Origin: Azospirillum sp. TSA2s
GTDB taxonomy: Bacteria; Pseudomonadota; Alphaproteobacteria; Azospirillales; Azospirillaceae
Reading direction: 5' to 3'
Length of the DNA: 64,000 nt
Assembly (NCBI RefSeq): GCF_004923315.1
Contig: NZ_CP039650.1
Span: 1,947,501-2,011,500 of the forward strand
The position numbers and the translations under genes are program-made. Shown one piece after another: positions 61,784 through 64,000 of this stretch (within the stretch, counting starts at the first letter, position 1; the number at the start of each line of letters is the position of its first letter). Below the pieces are notes generated by a model. That model made no database searches and was not told where the DNA came from. It saw only the letters and a program-made list of their open reading frames with translations.

Positions 61784-62569
61784 TCAGGGCTTCGGCGGCG
61801 TGGTGAAATCCGGGAATTCCGGCGTCGTGTCCGCCTTGTTGTTGTTGATCGCCGCCCGGCGCTGCTGCTGGTACAGGCTGCGCACGGTGGCGTAGAAGTC
61901 CAGCGAGTTGCGGCGCAGGTCGTCGATCTCCTTCAGCACCTCCGACCGGCGGTCGACGGCGCTGACGATACCGCGGGTCATATAGATGCCCTTGTGGTCG
62001 GTGCCGTAGGCCCAGATGCGGATCGGGTCGCCGACGGTGTCGACGGCATAGCCGGCGGTGTCGCGCAGGTTCGACGGGCCGAGCAGCGGCAGGACCAGAT
62101 ACGGGCCGTCGCCGACGCCCCACACCGCCAGGGTCTGGCCGAAATCCTCCGGCGCGTGCGGGATGCCCGCCTCGCTGGCGACGTCGGCGAGACCGCCCAC
62201 GCCAAGGATGGTGTTGGTCAGGAAGCGGCCGGTGGCGTTCGATGCCCCTTCGACATTGCCCTGCAGCAGGTTGTTGGCGATGTAGAGCGGCGCCATCAGG
62301 TTGTCGATGAAGTTGTGGACCGCCTCGCGAACCGGATCGGGCACGACACCCACATAGACCTCCGCCGCCGGGCGGATCACCAGGACGTCGGCCGCCTCGT
62401 TGGCGGCGAAGACGAAGCGGTTGGGGATTTCCAGCGGATCGCTGACCCGGTAGGCCGCATCCGAAGCACCCGAGTCGCCCGGATTGGTCGCGCAGGCGGT
62501 GGCCGTCAGGGCGAAGGCCAGGACGGTGGCCGTACGGAGGAGGGAGCGGGAAAGGCTGGCCAGCTTCAT
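61784..62569 (-). CDS. mlaA: MlaA (VacJ) outer-membrane lipoprotein
   Basis: 261 residues. Lipobox LTATAC with C26 after a hydrophobic signal. MlaA/VacJ motifs: DPLEIPNRFVFAANEAAD, NLLQGNVEGASNATGRFLTNTILGVGGLADVA, and DFGQTLAVWGVGDGPYLVLPLLGPSNLRDTAG. It removes mislocalised phospholipid from the outer leaflet. The C-terminal tail is Pro-rich. mlaC follows; the ABC transporter genes mlaFEDB are not in the window. Confidence 0.93.
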   Translation of the reverse strand: MKLASLSRSLLRTATVLAFALTATACATNPGDSGASDAAYRVSDPLEIPNRFVFAANEAADVLVIRPAAEVYVGVVPDPVREAVHNFIDNLMAPLYIANNLLQGNVEGASNATGRFLTNTILGVGGLADVASEAGIPHAPEDFGQTLAVWGVGDGPYLVLPLLGPSNLRDTAGYAVDTVGDPIRIWAYGTDHKGIYMTRGIVSAVDRRSEVLKEIDDLRRNSLDFYATVRSLYQQQRRAAINNNKADTTPEFPDFTTPPKP

Positions 62570-63037
62570 GTGCGACGGCTCTTTATCTGTGGGCTCGACT
62601 CAGGTGCGGGGCGTCGCATGTCCTGTCCACAACCGAAGACTCCGATGTCCGAAGTCCTCAACCTTGGCAAGGTGGCTACGCGGTCGGGGGGAAGATTGGG
62701 CGAGATATCGCAGAATTTCCACCGTTTCCTGACCTAACACAGGCTTGGCCCTTTGACCAGCATGCGCGGGCCCGCCCTCCGGAACGGCGCAGCGATTGTG
62801 GCGGCTTTGCCGCAGAACCCCGGTAAAGCTTGCGCAGGGTCGGCTCGGACCGCGGAACTGCGCAGTAAAAGCGGCCGGGCGAGGCCGTTTTGCGGCCATT
62901 GCCGCCGCCGTTCGCGAAAAGCGGTTTACGACGCATAAAGATATCTTTATATCTGTATCCGGAGCGGCCGGGCATGGTGCACCGGCCGGCCACCACCCTC
63001 TCCGGCCCTCCCCCTGGCCCGAATCGGACGTGAGGCG
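62570..63037. other. Divergent intergenic region upstream of the ArsR-methyltransferase gene
   Basis: About 468 bases. Contains a perfect 16-base palindrome at 62935 (listed separately) and GC-rich hairpins near 62805-62930. I see no gene. Promoters for mlaA and for the regulator must lie here. Confidence 0.5.
62935..62950. promoter_or_regulatory. 16-bp palindromic operator, SahR-like
   Basis: ATAAAGATATCTTTAT is a perfect palindrome 88 bases upstream of the ArsR-family regulator start, followed by partial repeat ATATC. From memory, AT-rich ATATC/GATAT-type palindromes are the motif of SahR, an ArsR-family methionine-cycle regulator; autoregulation is inferred. Confidence 0.65.
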
Positions 63038-64000
63038 ATGGACGATCTGCTTGCGACGCTGAAGGCGGCGGCCGAAACGACCCGGCTCAGGCTGCTTGCG
63101 CTCTGCGCGCATGGCGAACTGACGGTGACGGAGCTGACCCAGATCCTGGGCCAGAGCCAGCCGCGCGTCTCGCGCCATCTGAAGCTTCTGTGCGATGCCG
63201 GACTGCTCGACCGCTTCCGCGAGGGCACCTTCGCCTTCTACCGCCTCGCCGAGAAGGGGCAGTCGGCCGAGCTGGCGCGGGTGCTGGTCGCCGCCATCCC
63301 CGCCGACGATCCCACCCTGATCCTGGATCTGGAGCGGCTGGACGCCATCAAGCGCGCCCGGTCGGAGACCGCCGCCGCCTATTTCCGTGAGAATGCCGCG
63401 CGCTGGCACGAAATCCGCTCCCTTCACGTTGCGGAAGGCGAGGTCGAGGCCGCCCTGCTGCGCCTGTTCCCGGAAGAGGGGGTGGAGGAACTGCTGGATA
63501 TCGGCACCGGCACCGGAAGAATGCTGGAGGTGCTGGCCGGGCGCGTCCATCGCGCGATCGGGGTAGACCAGTCGCGCGAGATGCTGGCCGTCGCCCGCAA
63601 CCGGCTGGAGGAGGCGGGCCTGCGCCACTGCCATGTCCGGCAGGCCGACATGTACCAGCTGCCGTTCCCGTCCGGCTCCTTCGACGCCGCTGTGATCCAT
63701 CAGGTGCTGCATTATACCGAATCGCCGGCCGGCGTCCTGGCCGAGGCGGCGCGGGTCCTGCGCCCCGGCGGCCTGCTGCTGGTCGTCGATTTCGCCCCCC
63801 ATCATCTGGAAGCCCTGCGCGAGGAGCATGCGCACCGCCGCCTGGGCTTCTCGGACGCCGAGGTCGCCGGCTGGTGCCGCCAGTCGGGCCTGGATTGCGG
63901 CCCGGTGGTGCATCTGCCGGGCGATCCCCTCACCGTTTCGATCTGGCCGGCCACCCGTATTGCGGCCGGCGCGCAAATTCCTTCCCCGCAAGTCCAAAAG
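63038..64000 (+). CDS. ArsR-family regulator fused to a SAM-dependent methyltransferase (3' end outside window)
   Basis: At least 321 residues, open at the window edge. Winged helix-turn-helix (about 8-75): AAAETTRLRLLALCAHGELT, LGQSQPRVSRHLKLLCDAGLL. Class I SAM fold: LDIGTGTGRM (153-162), then VIHQVLHYTESP and RVLRPGGLLLVVDF. This fusion is typical of SahR-like regulators of methionine/SAM recycling that sense S-adenosylhomocysteine; the family assignment is moderately certain, the effector inferred. The palindrome at 62935 fits autoregulation. Confidence 0.82.
   Translation, partial: MDDLLATLKAAAETTRLRLLALCAHGELTVTELTQILGQSQPRVSRHLKLLCDAGLLDRFREGTFAFYRLAEKGQSAELARVLVAAIPADDPTLILDLERLDAIKRARSETAAAYFRENAARWHEIRSLHVAEGEVEAALLRLFPEEGVEELLDIGTGTGRMLEVLAGRVHRAIGVDQSREMLAVARNRLEEAGLRHCHVRQADMYQLPFPSGSFDAAVIHQVLHYTESPAGVLAEAARVLRPGGLLLVVDFAPHHLEALREEHAHRRLGFSDAEVAGWCRQSGLDCGPVVHLPGDPLTVSIWPATRIAAGAQIPSPQVQK

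Overview
The window is high-GC chromosomal (or chromid) DNA from an alphaproteobacterium. Gene content and order point to Azospirillum or a close relative: nifHDK with draT-draG next to nifH, nifENX with nif-associated ferredoxin genes, several chemotaxis receptors, a plant-type glutamate-cysteine ligase and a BioR-type biotin regulator. The genus call is an inference; no search was run.

Layout. 1-10 kb: housekeeping and signalling genes, including two chemotaxis transducers, dipeptide epimerase, a uracil-DNA glycosylase-like protein, ubiA, rsmE and gshA. 10-25 kb: the nitrogen fixation region. One minus-strand operon runs nifE-nifN-nifX-(DUF269)-(CCE_0567 family)-fdxB behind a sigma-54 promoter with two perfect NifA boxes. 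A second runs nifH-nifD-nifK behind a sigma-54 promoter with one perfect NifA box. A soluble PAS-PAS chemotaxis receptor and a small exported protein lie between the two operons. Upstream of nifH is an unrecognised 436-residue gene, then the plus-strand pair draT-draG, which switches nitrogenase reductase off and on by ADP-ribosylation. draG is followed by an apparent remnant of an ArsC-like nif-associated gene.

25-43 kb: core metabolism (class II amidotransferase, azoreductase, AMP nucleosidase, ftsY-mtaB-dapF), a three-gene glycan-modification cassette (GtrA, GT2, polytopic transferase), leuD-leuB, a KGG-repeat stress protein, a CoA-ester lyase, pdxY, a PAS histidine kinase and zapE.

43-53 kb: a long minus-strand run acoX-acoA-acoB-acoC-SDR-bdh-lipA-bioR-bioY-bioB. 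Acetoin catabolism starts from a consensus sigma-54 promoter with upstream TGTTGC repeats. It runs into the lipoyl synthase needed by its own E2 enzyme, then into biotin uptake and synthesis under BioR operators of the TTATCTATAA type. 53-64 kb: an FAD-linked lactate/glycolate dehydrogenase, a YaiI protein, ettA, a stress-type cluster (two DUF2382 proteins, a 46-residue membrane protein, a pentapeptide-PilZ protein), mlaC-mlaA, and an ArsR-methyltransferase fusion cut by the window end.

Four copies of a CCTCCCCCGC/GCGGGGGAGG palindromic intergenic repeat are scattered through the window. No tRNA, rRNA, CRISPR array, insertion sequence or phage gene was seen.
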